Shown one piece after another: positions 6,377 through 14,519 of a stretch of DNA of 40,006 nt. The position numbers and the translations under genes are program-made. The first letter of the stretch is position 1. Every line of letters begins with the position of its first letter. The notes beneath the pieces were generated by a model. The model saw only the letters and a program-made list of their open reading frames with translations, was not told the origin of the DNA and made no database searches. The DNA is from a bacterium. GTDB lineage: Bacteria; Patescibacteriota; Minisyncoccia; JAHIHE01; DAOWLE01. The stretch is taken from assembly GCA_030643545.1 (NCBI GenBank), contig DAOWLE010000032.1, forward strand, positions 1 to 40,006, in the 5' to 3' direction.

Positions 6377-7534
6377 ATGCGTAATGGAAATTTTTTATTT
6401 ACTTCGGAATCAATGACCGAAGGCCATCCAGACAAGATCTGCGATCAAATTTCAGACGCTGTTTTGGATGAAATTTTAATTCAGGATCCGTTTGCCCGCG
6501 TTGCCTGTGAGACAATGGCTGGAGCGGGCTTTATTATTGTCGGCGGGGAAATTACTACTTCGGCGAAAGTTAACATTGATAAAATTGTCAGAAATGTTTT
6601 GAAAGACATCGGCTACACTAAACCAGAATATGGTTTTGATTATAAAAGCGTCGGGGTTTTAACTTCTGTTCATGAACAGTCAGCTGATATTGCCAAAGGA
6701 GTGAATAAAAAAAAGAAAAAATCTGTCGGCGCCGGTGACCAAGGAATGATGTCTGGTTTTGCCACAAATGAAACACCAGAATTTATGCCGCTTTCCATTA
6801 TTCTTGCTCATCGATTAGCTAAGCAATTAACAGAAGTTAGAAAAAAAGGAATTCTTCCTTATCTTCGTCCAGATGGCAAAAGCCAAGTTACTGTTGCTTA
6901 TAAAAACGGAAAACCAAAACAAATCAAAGCAGTCGTTATTGCGGCACAGCATAATCCTGATGTAAAATTAAGCAGGATTAGAAAAGATATTTTGAAAAAA
7001 GTCATTAAGCCGGTTTGCGGAAAATATTTGACCAAACAAACGAAATATTTTATTAACAATACTGGACGATTTGTTATTGGCGGACCAGTTGCTGATACCG
7101 GCTGCACTGGCAGAAAAATTATTGCTGATACTTATGGCGGAGTAGGCGGGCATGGCGGCGGCGCCTTTAGCGGCAAAGACGCAACCAAAGTTGATAGAAC
7201 TGCTGCTTATATGGCTCGTCATATTGCCAAAAATATTGTTGCTGCCGGGCTTGCTGAAAAATGCGAAATTCAACTTGCTTATGTTATTGGCGGCACTGAA
7301 CCGCTTTCAGTAATGATTGATACTTTTGATACAGGCAAATCAGAAGCAGATAAACTTTACCAATTAGTTAAGAAAAATTTTCCTTTGATGCCTTCTGAAA
7401 TGATTGATTATTTAAATTTAAGAAAACCGATTTTCAAAAAAACAGCAAATTACGGCCACTTTGGCCGCAATATTTCTGGGTTTACCTGGGAAAAGACAGA
7501 TAAAGCGAATGAATTAAAAAAAGCGTTGAAATAA
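6377..7534 (+). CDS. metK: S-adenosylmethionine synthetase
   Basis: 385 residues, normal for bacterial MetK. Characteristic segments: [23 protein letters not shown] (methionine/ATP site), [12 protein letters not shown] (signature 1), and [26 protein letters not shown] (signature 2, phosphate loop). It makes SAM from methionine and ATP for the methylases of the cell, including RsmH in this window. An SD-like GGGATC precedes the ATG. It is followed by an epimerase-like gene at 34 nt. No SAM riboswitch-like leader is visible between tRNA-Pro and the start. Confidence 0.97.
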   Translation: MRNGNFLFTSESMTEGHPDKICDQISDAVLDEILIQDPFARVACETMAGAGFIIVGGEITTSAKVNIDKIVRNVLKDIGYTKPEYGFDYKSVGVLTSVHEQSADIAKGVNKKKKKSVGAGDQGMMSGFATNETPEFMPLSIILAHRLAKQLTEVRKKGILPYLRPDGKSQVTVAYKNGKPKQIKAVVIAAQHNPDVKLSRIRKDILKKVIKPVCGKYLTKQTKYFINNTGRFVIGGPVADTGCTGRKIIADTYGGVGGHGGGAFSGKDATKVDRTAAYMARHIAKNIVAAGLAEKCEIQLAYVIGGTEPLSVMIDTFDTGKSEADKLYQLVKKNFPLMPSEMIDYLNLRKPIFKKTANYGHFGRNISGFTWEKTDKANELKKALK

Positions 7535-7568
7535 AAACAATCACTTAAAAAATTAAATTTAAAAAAAT

Positions 7569-8402
7569 ATGGAAAAATATGAAAATGAATCGTCATTTTT
7601 AAAAATTGAAAAAATTAACGGGCCAAATGACAGCGAGATGTCGTTTTGTCCTGAAAGAGGTGGAATTATTAAGTCAATGAAAATTAAAGGCGTTGAAATA
7701 TTATATATGGATGATGAAAGTTTTGTTAATTGCGCAAAAAATGTTAGAGGAGGGATTCCAATTCTTTTTCCAATGGCTGGTCCAAAAACAAATGAAGGAC
7801 CGTTTTCTAATCCAAATTTTAAGCAGCATGGTCTTGCAAGAAATTCAAGCGATTGGGAAAATGAAGAAATAAAGAAAAATGAGTTTACTGAAATATTAGA
7901 ATCAAACGATGAAACAAAAAAAGTATTTCCGTATGACTTTATTTTAAAAATGAAAGCAAAAATAGAAGACGATGGATCAATAACAATATCTCAAGAAGTC
8001 GAAAATAAAGGAGATAATGAAATGCCTATATCAATGGGGCTGCATCCATATTTTAATGTTCCGGAAGGGGAAAAAGAAAAAATTAAATTTGATTTTGATG
8101 GTGGAAAAAATATAGAGAAAGAAATTAAAGAATGGATAGAGAAGGGAGACGGCGATTTTTTAAAAAGAATTGATAATCCAAAAGAAGAAATTAAAATAAC
8201 CATTCCTGGAATTGGAACAATAAAAATGAACATATCAGAAGAATATGAAAAAATATGGATTTGGATGCTTCCTGATCAAAATTTTATTTGTATTGAGCCG
8301 GTAATGCGTGATAATCAAAATGGCGAAATAGTTAATGGTCCGAAAATGATAAAATCTGGTAAAGTATTTTCAGCTGAGGTTAAATATTCTCTTGAGAATT
8401 AA
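7569..8402 (+). CDS. Aldose 1-epimerase-like (mutarotase fold) protein
   Basis: 277 residues with the galactose-mutarotase signature regions: NVRGGIPILFPMAGP (residues about 58-72), KQHGLARNSSDWE with the conserved His, MGLHPYFNVPEG (second His), and a terminal FICIEPVM containing the likely catalytic Glu. Enzymes of this type interconvert alpha and beta anomers of hexoses or hexose 6-phosphates. The RGG-IP-LFP pattern is closest to the YeaD/LacX side of the family. The protein is lysine- and glutamate-rich with unusually AT-rich codons compared with metK. The substrate cannot be read from sequence. Confidence 0.85.
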   Translation: MEKYENESSFLKIEKINGPNDSEMSFCPERGGIIKSMKIKGVEILYMDDESFVNCAKNVRGGIPILFPMAGPKTNEGPFSNPNFKQHGLARNSSDWENEEIKKNEFTEILESNDETKKVFPYDFILKMKAKIEDDGSITISQEVENKGDNEMPISMGLHPYFNVPEGEKEKIKFDFDGGKNIEKEIKEWIEKGDGDFLKRIDNPKEEIKITIPGIGTIKMNISEEYEKIWIWMLPDQNFICIEPVMRDNQNGEIVNGPKMIKSGKVFSAEVKYSLEN

Positions 8403-8441
8403 GAAGATTGATATTATAAAACATTATGATATTTTTTAAAT

Positions 8442-9176
8442 ATGTCATCTTTGTCCCAACTCAAAAAAGAATTGAAGAAATTGTCTAATCCGAAGCAGGC
8501 GGAAATTTTGCAGAGATTTTTTAAAACTGGCAAAGGCGAATATGGAGAAGGAGATATTTTTCTGGGAATAAAAGTTCCAGTTCAAAGAAAAGTTGCGGCA
8601 AAATTTCAAAATCTTTCCTTAAAAGATATAGAAAAATTGCTTGAAAGTAAAATTCATGAGCATCGGATGATTGCTCTTTTTATTTTAATTAAAAAACATG
8701 AAAAAGCGGATGAGTGCGAAAAGAAAACGATTCTCAATTTTTATTTGAAAAATATAAAGAATATAAACAACTGGGATTTGGTTGATCTTTCCGCGCCGAA
8801 AATAGTCGGAGATTATTTAATGAAAAAATTAAAAGAAGGCGACCCAGCACATAATTATGTGCTGGGTCGCCTTCTCTGCAAACTTGCCAAGTCAAATAAT
8901 TTATGGAAAAAAAGAGTTGCGATTATTTCAACATGGACTTTTATAAAAAATAATGAATTCAGCGAAACATTAAAAATTTCAAAAATTCTTATCGCGGATA
9001 AACATGATTTAATCCATAAAGCTGTCGGCTGGATGTTAAGAGAAATCGGAAAAAGAGACCAAAAAACCGAAGAAAAGTTTTTAAAAAAATATTATCTGAA
9101 AATGCCAAGAACAATGCTTCGCTATGCCATTGAAAGATTTGATGAAAATAAAAGAAAATTTTATTTAAAAAAATAA
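8442..9176 (+). CDS. DNA alkylation repair protein, AlkD-like
   Basis: 244 residues of helical HEAT-like repeats. The N-terminal motif FFKTGKGEYGEGDIFLGIKVPVQRKVAAKF is typical of AlkD-family glycosylases, and NNWDLVDLSAPKIVGDYL and HKAVGWMLREIGKRD carry the conserved Trp/Asp surface. AlkD removes alkylated bases such as N7-alkylguanine without base flipping. A 42-bp perfect palindrome is embedded in frame at 8834-8875 and encodes the loop KEGDPAHNYVLGRLL; the reading frame continues normally. The gene ends 5 bp from the convergent PBP gene. Confidence 0.88.
   Translation: MSSLSQLKKELKKLSNPKQAEILQRFFKTGKGEYGEGDIFLGIKVPVQRKVAAKFQNLSLKDIEKLLESKIHEHRMIALFILIKKHEKADECEKKTILNFYLKNIKNINNWDLVDLSAPKIVGDYLMKKLKEGDPAHNYVLGRLLCKLAKSNNLWKKRVAIISTWTFIKNNEFSETLKISKILIADKHDLIHKAVGWMLREIGKRDQKTEEKFLKKYYLKMPRTMLRYAIERFDENKRKFYLKK
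8834..8875. repeat. 42-bp perfect palindrome inside the AlkD-like CDS
   Basis: AGAAGGCGACCCAGCACATA is followed by its exact mirror complement with no loop. The outer AGAAGGCGAC matches palindromes at 13223, 19909 and 26301, so it is a member of a dispersed family. Confidence 0.85.
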
Positions 9177-9181
9177 TCGCA

Positions 9182-10936
9182 TTATTCTTCCGGCAAAATT
9201 TGATAATAATTCAATAAAAATTTAGACAGTTCGCTGAAAGTTGAAGTTGTTGAATCAGCGGCAAAGCGAATTCCCTGAGGATTGTCTAATTTAATTAAAA
9301 TAATAAATTTCGGATCAGGCACCGGGCCAAAACCAATAAAAGAATGAATAGTTTCATCAGAATATCCGCGTTTGTCTTTGCTTGGAACTTGAGCCGTTCC
9401 GGTTTTTCCGGCAATATGATAACCTTTAACGCCAGCTCTGTTGCCATAACCGTTTTTTATCACGCTAATCATCATCGCTGAAAGCCGATTGGCTGTTTGC
9501 GGCGAAATAACATGGCGGATAATTTTCGGCTCTATTATTGTTTCGTTTTTATCAAAATGAATAAATTTTTCAACAATATGCGGCTGCATTAATTTTCCGT
9601 TGTTGGCAATAGCAGAAACCGCAGTAATAAGCTGAAGAGGCGTTACTGCTACTCCCTGCCCAAAAGAAGCGGTGGCAAAATTAACATCGCTTTTTTTATT
9701 TTTTAAATTAGATAAATTTCCTCCCCGCTCTCCGGTAAGCCCGATTCCCGTCGGAACTTCAAATCCGAAATCCCGGACATATTTTTCAAATGCTTCCTTG
9801 CCTGTTTCTTCTTGGGCAAAAATAGCTCCGGTATTTAACGACTTTTCCAAAACCTGAGTCATTGTTTTTTTGCCGTGAGCTTTCAAATCCGAATTCCTGA
9901 TATTATATCCGTTAACGCGGACAACTCCTTTGTCTTCATAGTAAGTTGACGGTGTTATCGCGCCGCTGTCCAAAGCCGCCGCCATTGTTATTAATTTAAA
10001 AATAGAGCCCGGTTCAAATTGATCCTGAATAATTGAATTCAAAAAAACATTCAAATCTTCTTCTTCAAAATATTTATTAGGATTAAAACTCGGCTGGCAG
10101 GCAACCGCGCGCAAAGCTCCGGTAACGGGATCCATAATAATAATTGACCCGCTTTCAGCTTCCCATTTTTCAATTAATTTTTTCAAAATTTCTTCGGTTT
10201 TAAACTGAATCGTCCGATCAATTGTCAGAACCAAATCGTCCCCGTCTTCAGCTGGCTCCGTATTTCTGTCGCTGATAGAAATCCATCGGCCGATTGTATC
10301 CCGCTCCGCTTCCAAAAATCCTGATTTCCCCTGAAGAATTTCATTGTGATATCCTTCAAGCCCGTACTGGCCTTTTTTCTTGTCATCGGAAAAACCGACA
10401 AAACCCAGAATATGCGACAATAAATTTTCCTCAGGATAATAACGCCAGCTTTCCGGAACCAAATACAAACCTTTGATATTCAAATCTTTAATTTTATTAA
10501 CTGTATCTTCCTCAAGCTTGCGCTTGATAACTTCATACGGATCATCTGGCTTATCTAGTTTTGTTAATAATTCCTCCTCTGGAATTTCCAAAATGGAAGA
10601 AATTTTTTCAGCTGTTTCTTTCGGCTGTTCAATCTGGCGCGGAACAGCGTAAAGCATTTCCAAGTTTTTATTAACCGCCAAAGGATAAAGCTGGTTTGAA
10701 TGCAAATCAGAAACAAAAATTTCCCCCCTTTCCGGAAAAAGCTCGCTATAAAATTCGCGCTGGTCTAATGCTAATTTAGCGTAAATATTATGTTGGAAAA
10801 TCTGAAGATTTGCCATTCGCCAAACAATAATTACAGTAATAAAAAAAACAACGCCTATCAAAAAATAAACGCGCCAATTATCAGATCCTTCTCCGTTAGA
10901 ACGGCAAAAAATAAATCTCTTTTTTTTAGAAATCAT
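9182..10936 (-). CDS. ftsI: Penicillin-binding transpeptidase (FtsI/PBP2 type)
   Basis: 584 residues: short cytoplasmic N-terminus, one TM anchor (about 23-40), a dimerisation domain, and a transpeptidase domain with all three active-site motifs: S311-IF-K314, S366-L-N368 and K511-T-G513. It cross-links peptidoglycan at the division site. Position at the end of mraZ-rsmH-ftsL supports FtsI (PBP3) over elongation PBP2. The start follows the ftsL-like stop by 11 nt. Its 3' end converges on the AlkD-like gene, so the two transcripts are likely to overlap. Confidence 0.93.
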   Translation of the reverse strand: MISKKKRFIFCRSNGEGSDNWRVYFLIGVVFFITVIIVWRMANLQIFQHNIYAKLALDQREFYSELFPERGEIFVSDLHSNQLYPLAVNKNLEMLYAVPRQIEQPKETAEKISSILEIPEEELLTKLDKPDDPYEVIKRKLEEDTVNKIKDLNIKGLYLVPESWRYYPEENLLSHILGFVGFSDDKKKGQYGLEGYHNEILQGKSGFLEAERDTIGRWISISDRNTEPAEDGDDLVLTIDRTIQFKTEEILKKLIEKWEAESGSIIIMDPVTGALRAVACQPSFNPNKYFEEEDLNVFLNSIIQDQFEPGSIFKLITMAAALDSGAITPSTYYEDKGVVRVNGYNIRNSDLKAHGKKTMTQVLEKSLNTGAIFAQEETGKEAFEKYVRDFGFEVPTGIGLTGERGGNLSNLKNKKSDVNFATASFGQGVAVTPLQLITAVSAIANNGKLMQPHIVEKFIHFDKNETIIEPKIIRHVISPQTANRLSAMMISVIKNGYGNRAGVKGYHIAGKTGTAQVPSKDKRGYSDETIHSFIGFGPVPDPKFIILIKLDNPQGIRFAADSTTSTFSELSKFLLNYYQILPEE

Positions 10937-10947
10937 AGTTCAATTTT

Positions 10948-11304
10948 TTATCTTTTCGCAAATTCCCTGTCTCCTCCCCTCATATAGCTCACTTTTGATG
11001 TTTCCACTAAATTAAATTTTTCTTTCGCTCCCTGAAGATGATTGACTGACTGCAGTTCCGCCGCTTCTACTTTTAATTTTTGGTTTATCGCGCGAAGCTC
11101 TTCAATTTTTTCTTCGCAATTGCGGATCTGATATCCTTTTGCCGCTGTTTGATTTGCTTGCGCCAGATAAAAAAGACCCATAAGGCAAACAAGGCAAACA
11201 GTAACAAAGCCCAAAGTAACTTTACCGATAAAAATTTTGTTTTTGATTTTCTTTTTACATCTTCCAAGGCCTTTTTTGCTGGCTGGAATAGTGAATGAAA
11301 TCAT
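10948..11304 (-). CDS. ftsL: FtsL-like septum protein
   Basis: 118 residues: basic N-terminus (KKGLGRCKKKIKNK), one TM helix (about 27-48), then a coiled coil with heptad leucines and glutamates (CEEKIEELRAINQKLKVEAAEL). Sequence alone would only say bitopic coiled-coil protein; the place between rsmH and ftsI is the usual ftsL position. FtsL joins FtsB and FtsQ to activate the septal synthase. Gene name rests mostly on context. Confidence 0.75.
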   Translation of the reverse strand: MISFTIPASKKGLGRCKKKIKNKIFIGKVTLGFVTVCLVCLMGLFYLAQANQTAAKGYQIRNCEEKIEELRAINQKLKVEAAELQSVNHLQGAKEKFNLVETSKVSYMRGGDREFAKR

Positions 11305-11444
11305 GTAAATACAATTTTAATAAAAAATAACTTATTTTTTGTGAATAAAAATCATATCTTTATCAAAGAATGATTTAAGATTTACGAATTATGATTTAAG
11401 AATTTTTTGTGGAACTTTGCTCCATTTTATTCATAAATCTTAAA

Positions 11445-12359
11445 TCATGAATCATAAATCGCTTTTTCAGCTACCCGCAGTTTCGCGCTGCGGCTTCGCG
11501 GATTTTTTTCAACTTCTTCGGAAGTCGGAACGATTGGTTTTTTGGTGATAATTTTTAATCTGCCGATTTTGGATTGCTCTTTGAAAAATTGTTTGACGAT
11601 TCTGTCTTCTAAAGAATGAAAAGAAATGATTGCGATTTTTCCGCTTGGTTCTAAAATTTCAATCGCTTGCGGCAAAACTTTTTTAATATTGTTTAATTCA
11701 TCGTTAACGGCAATTCTCAGCGCTTGGAAAACTCTCGTCGCAAAATGAATTCGCTGGTGCCGAAACTGCGCCGGAATTGCTTGTCTGATAGCTTCAACTA
11801 ATTGAAAAGTGGTTTTAATCGCCTTAATTTTTCTCTGTTCGCAAATCTTTTTAGCAATCCTCCGCGAAAATCTTTCTTCTCCATATTCCTGAAAAATCTT
11901 CACTAATTCTTTTTCCGGCAAAATATTAATAATATATTCGGCAGTTAAAAAAAATTTATTAAAGGAACAATATTGCATAATCAGCGGCTCATCTTTCTTA
12001 AACGAAAATCCCCTTCCACTCTCATCCATCTGCCAAGATGAAAAACCCAAATCCAGCAAAATTCCGTTTACCGGTTTAAAATTATTTTCCTCAACAATTT
12101 TTTTTAAATTTACAAAAGAATCATTAATTAAAATCACTCTATTTTTGATATTTGATTTTTGATTTTTGATTTTAGCCGCTTGTATTTTATATAATTCAAC
12201 ATCTATCTCAATTCCCAAAATTTTTCCATCAGGTTGAATTTTCTTTAAAATAGCGGCGCTGTGTCCTCCGCTCCCAAAAGTGCAATCAACAAAATTTTCA
12301 TTTGCTTTTGGATCTAAATATTCTAAAACTTCTTTTAAAAGAACGGGAATATGAGACAT
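11445..12359 (-). CDS. rsmH: 16S rRNA (cytosine-1402-N4)-methyltransferase
   Basis: 304 residues. SAM-binding motif FVDCTFGSGGHSAAIL (about 22-37), GILLDLGFSSWQMDESGRGFSF, and the C-terminal IAIISFHSLEDRIVKQFF with NPRSRSAKLRVAEK are all RsmH/MraW hallmarks. It methylates C1402 in the decoding site of 16S rRNA. Second gene of the dcw cluster; a 7-bp tandem repeat separates it from mraZ. Confidence 0.96.
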   Translation of the reverse strand: MSHIPVLLKEVLEYLDPKANENFVDCTFGSGGHSAAILKKIQPDGKILGIEIDVELYKIQAAKIKNQKSNIKNRVILINDSFVNLKKIVEENNFKPVNGILLDLGFSSWQMDESGRGFSFKKDEPLIMQYCSFNKFFLTAEYIINILPEKELVKIFQEYGEERFSRRIAKKICEQRKIKAIKTTFQLVEAIRQAIPAQFRHQRIHFATRVFQALRIAVNDELNNIKKVLPQAIEILEPSGKIAIISFHSLEDRIVKQFFKEQSKIGRLKIITKKPIVPTSEEVEKNPRSRSAKLRVAEKAIYDS

Positions 12360-12362
12360 AAT

Positions 12363-12451
<89 letters not shown>

Positions 12452-12527
12452 TTGCCCACAACTAAATCTGTTGAAAATAAAAAATATGAAACTTTCAAGT
12501 TATGAATTATAAGTTACAGGCTACAAG

Positions 12528-12959
12528 TTATATTCCCAAATCTGAAAGTTCTTCCGCCATATCCCCTATCGTTGATTCTGATTTTTGTTTGTAAATATCC
12601 CAGCGTGATTTGTCCCAAACTTCCAAGCGATTATAAACGCCAGTGACGATCGTCTGTTTTTTTAAAAAAGCGTATTTTTTCAAATAATCCGGAACTAAAA
12701 TTCTGCCGGCGCTGTCCAATTCCACTTCCATTGCTCCGGCAAGCATCAGCCGCATAAAACCGCGGGCGTTTGATTGGCCAACCGGCAAATTCCCTAATTT
12801 CTCGGCTAATTTTTTCCATTCATTCATTGGATAAACAAAAAGACAGTTATCTAATCCGCGAGTGATAACCGCTTTCTTGCCCAAACCAGACCGGAACCGC
12901 GAAGGTATTGCCAGTCTTTTTTTACTATCAAGACTATGAATGTATTCGCCAATAAACAT
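12528..12959 (-). CDS. mraZ: Division/cell wall cluster regulator MraZ
   Basis: 143 residues with two AbrB-like halves: MFIGEYIHSLDSKKRLAIPSRFR (first) and LDSAGRILVPDYLKKYA (second), each with the D-x-x-x-R core. MraZ binds direct repeats upstream of its own operon and represses it. A strong SD (AGAGGAGG) precedes the ATG, in contrast to most genes here. A consensus promoter and 10-bp-spaced AAAGTGG repeats lie upstream and fit autoregulation. Confidence 0.96.
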   Translation of the reverse strand: MFIGEYIHSLDSKKRLAIPSRFRSGLGKKAVITRGLDNCLFVYPMNEWKKLAEKLGNLPVGQSNARGFMRLMLAGAMEVELDSAGRILVPDYLKKYAFLKKQTIVTGVYNRLEVWDKSRWDIYKQKSESTIGDMAEELSDLGI

Positions 12960-12975
12960 AATTTTTCCTCCTCTG

Positions 12976-13000
12976 TTATTCCCGCAGAGGCGAGAATCTA
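12976..13000. repeat. ATTCCCGC...GCGAGAAT short repeat
   Basis: Single half copy of the family whose other members lie at 16718, 19775, 22381, 27359 and 35973. It sits in the mraZ 5' UTR between promoter and SD. Confidence 0.6.
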
Positions 13001-13027
13001 ATTATCCACAAATTTAATAGCTTATCC

Positions 13028-13044
13028 CCACTTTTATCCACTTT
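13028..13044 (-). promoter_or_regulatory. MraZ box (operator)
   Basis: Two direct AAAGTGG repeats on the minus strand, exactly 10 bp apart, lie downstream of the -10. A third degenerate copy (TAAGTGG, 13069-13075) overlaps the promoter spacer. Spacing agrees with the repeats bound by MraZ in mollicutes and E. coli. Confidence 0.7.
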
Positions 13045-13060
13045 TTGACACTATACTTTT

Positions 13061-13088
13061 ATTATACTCCACTTAGATAAAATGTCAA
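13061..13088 (-). promoter_or_regulatory. mraZ operon promoter
   Basis: Consensus TTGACA (13083-13088) and TATAAT (13061-13066) on the minus strand with a 16-bp spacer; the best match to the housekeeping consensus in the window. Confidence 0.8.
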
Positions 13089-13117
13089 GACACTAATATA
13101 CACTTGTCAAAATTAAA

Positions 13118-13142
13118 CAAATGCTTTATTTTAAAGCATTTG
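13118..13142. repeat. Hairpin CAAATGCTTT/AAAGCATTTG
   Basis: A 10-bp perfect stem (extendable by AA/TT outside) with a 5-nt ATTTT loop, between the mraZ promoter and the paired DnaA boxes. It has no T-run adequate for a terminator. Confidence 0.5.
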
Positions 13143-13222
13143 TTAAATAATCATTAATTTTATTATTTTTATCCAAATTTTTTATCCACAATTTATTCAC
13201 ATTTTTTAAAGTTTAAAATACC

Positions 13223-13252
13223 AGAAGGCGACATACGCGAATGTTGCCTTCA
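13223..13252. repeat. AGAAGGCGAC palindrome, copy 2
   Basis: GAAGGCGACAT pairs with ATGTTGCCTTC around ACGCGA (one mismatch/wobble). Same outer arms as the palindrome inside the AlkD-like gene. Confidence 0.75.
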
Positions 13253-13270
13253 ATAAATTTACAAATCGGG

Positions 13271-13383
13271 GTTGACCCAGCTCTAGATTTTAAGTAAATA
13301 TAACGAAAAAGGAAAGCCAAAATTAAATTAGGATGATCAAACTATAAATAGATAATTTTTCTAAAATCTGGGGCTGGGTTGAC
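13271..13383 (+). mobile_element. MITE-like element, copy 1 (ends GTTGAC)
   Basis: 113 bp bounded by terminal inverted repeats of about 22 bp (GTTGACCCAGCTCTAGATTTTA and its near complement). A full-length relative in the same orientation lies at 32750-32861, with a shared interior (AAATATAAC, AAATTAAATTAGGA). It encodes nothing. Its right end supplies TTGACA for a promoter reading into secE. Confidence 0.75.
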
Positions 13384-13407
13384 ACCTTTCCATAAAAGTA
13401 TTATTAT
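13379..13407 (+). promoter_or_regulatory. secE promoter using the MITE end
   Basis: TTGACA (13379-13384), formed by the last bases of the repeat element, is 17 bp from TATTAT (13402-13407). The leader to the secE ATG would be about 65 nt. Confidence 0.6.
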
Positions 13408-13476
13408 AAAAATAGCCATTAGGGCTGTTTTTAAAAACTGTTGATAACTATTATAAAATCAATTTAAAGAAAAAAT

Positions 13477-13668
13477 ATGAACATCATCAAAAAAATAATT
13501 ACTTTCTTAAAAGATGTCAGATTAGAACTGAAAAAAGTTACCTGGCCGACAAAACAAGAAGCGACAAAACATACAATCACCGTAATTGCCGTCAGCATCA
13601 TCGCCGCCGCTTTCCTCGGAGGAATAGATTTTTTATTTAATTATTTAATTGATAAATTTATTATCTAA
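13477..13668 (+). CDS. secE: Preprotein translocase subunit SecE
   Basis: 63 residues: an amphipathic N-terminal helix with the conserved LELKKVTWPTKQEA motif, then one TM helix (about 36-58). This is the short single-TM form found in most bacteria. It clamps SecY in the Sec translocon. In most genomes nusG follows directly; here about 1.3 kb of accessory sequence separates them. Confidence 0.95.
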   Translation: MNIIKKIITFLKDVRLELKKVTWPTKQEATKHTITVIAVSIIAAAFLGGIDFLFNYLIDKFII

Positions 13669-13732
13669 AAATTTTAAAATTCTTTAATCGAATTGATTTA
13701 AAATTAGAAAATAATTAAAAAATAATAATTAC

Positions 13733-14134
13733 ATGCAGCAAAAATTAAAAACGCAAATAGATTATTGGAAAAAATCAGCTCAAAGGGATTTAGACACAGC
13801 CCAAGTTTTATTTAAAAACAAACGTTATGATTCCTGTCTTTTCTTTTGTCATTTATCGTTAGAAAAATTGTTAAAAGGATTAGTGGTAAAACAAACTAAA
13901 AAAGCGGTTCCGTATATTCATCATTTAGAAAAATTAACAATTTTAGCAGAATTAACATTAACAGAAGAACAAATAAAAAATTTAAGAGTTATTACTGATT
14001 TTAATATTGCTGGACGTTATGATAAATTTAAATTTGCTTTTTATGAAAAATGCACAAAAGAATATACAGAAAAATATTTTGATATTACTAAAAAATTATT
14101 TCCATGGTTAGAAAAAAAATACCAAAAAAATTAG
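13733..14134 (+). CDS. HEPN domain protein (probable toxin of HEPN/MNT pair)
   Basis: 133 residues, all helical. ARDLDTAQ-like start (SAQRDLDTAQVLFKNKRYDSCLFFCHLSLEKLLKGLVV) is the typical HEPN helix pair, followed by IHHLEKL. HEPN proteins are often RNases held in check or AMPylated by a partner nucleotidyltransferase. The ribonuclease R-x4-6-H motif is not obvious, so catalytic activity is uncertain. The stop overlaps the next ORF by 31 nt, the standard layout of HEPN/MNT pairs. Confidence 0.85.
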   Translation: MQQKLKTQIDYWKKSAQRDLDTAQVLFKNKRYDSCLFFCHLSLEKLLKGLVVKQTKKAVPYIHHLEKLTILAELTLTEEQIKNLRVITDFNIAGRYDKFKFAFYEKCTKEYTEKYFDITKKLFPWLEKKYQKN

Positions 14135-14433
14135 AAGAAAAAATTCAAGAATATATTGAAGTTTTAGAAAAAGATAAATTACCTATTAAAAAAGTGATAC
14201 TTTTTGGCTCTTACGCCAAAGGCACTCAACACAAATGGAGCGATGTTGATTTGTGTATTATCTCGCCAAAATTTAAAAATGCTTTTGACGCACTGCATTA
14301 TTTGTCATTAAAAACAATTTTCGATATGAAATATACCATTGAACCGATTGGATTTAGTCCGAGGGATTTTCAAGATAAATACAGTTCGCTTATTCAGGAA
14401 ATAAAAACAACCGGAATTGAAATAGATGTTTGA
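14104..14433 (+). CDS. MNT minimal nucleotidyltransferase (antitoxin partner)
   Basis: 109 residues. The core motif ILFGSYAKGTQHKWSDVDLCII has the GS-x-A-x-G and D-x-D residues of minimal nucleotidyltransferases, so it is probably active. In characterised HEPN/MNT systems the enzyme modifies the HEPN protein with AMP near its active site and neutralises it. It starts 31 nt inside the HEPN gene, so the two are translationally coupled. The codons are more AT-rich than those of the flanking secE and nusG, which fits later acquisition. Confidence 0.88.
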   Translation: MVRKKIPKKLEEKIQEYIEVLEKDKLPIKKVILFGSYAKGTQHKWSDVDLCIISPKFKNAFDALHYLSLKTIFDMKYTIEPIGFSPRDFQDKYSSLIQEIKTTGIEIDV

Positions 14434-14483
14434 AGTTATGCGAAATAATTTTTAAAATTTCTTTTAAAGGTCGCGCATAACTT
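14433..14483. repeat. Inverted repeat after the HEPN/MNT pair
   Basis: AAGTTATGCG (14433-14442) and CGCATAACTT (14474-14483) are perfect 10-bp inverted arms about 31 nt apart, starting at the MNT stop codon. It could be a boundary of the inserted module or an operator. Confidence 0.5.
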
Positions 14484-14519
14484 TCGCTATACGATATATT
14501 ATAATTAAGGAATAAAAAT

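Larger units (their letters stand above)
13002..13201 (+). other. Cluster of DnaA boxes in a divergent AT-rich region
   Basis: Three perfect TTATNCACA sequences are on the plus strand: TTATCCACA at 13002-13010 and 13182-13190, and TTATTCACA at 13193-13201, the last two 2 nt apart. Near matches (TTATCCCCA, TTATCCACT) lie at 13022-13040. The segment is very AT-rich and holds a 10-bp stem at 13118-13142. The mraZ and secE genes diverge from it. It may be a replication origin, a DnaA titration site, or DnaA control of mraZ. Confidence 0.5.
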
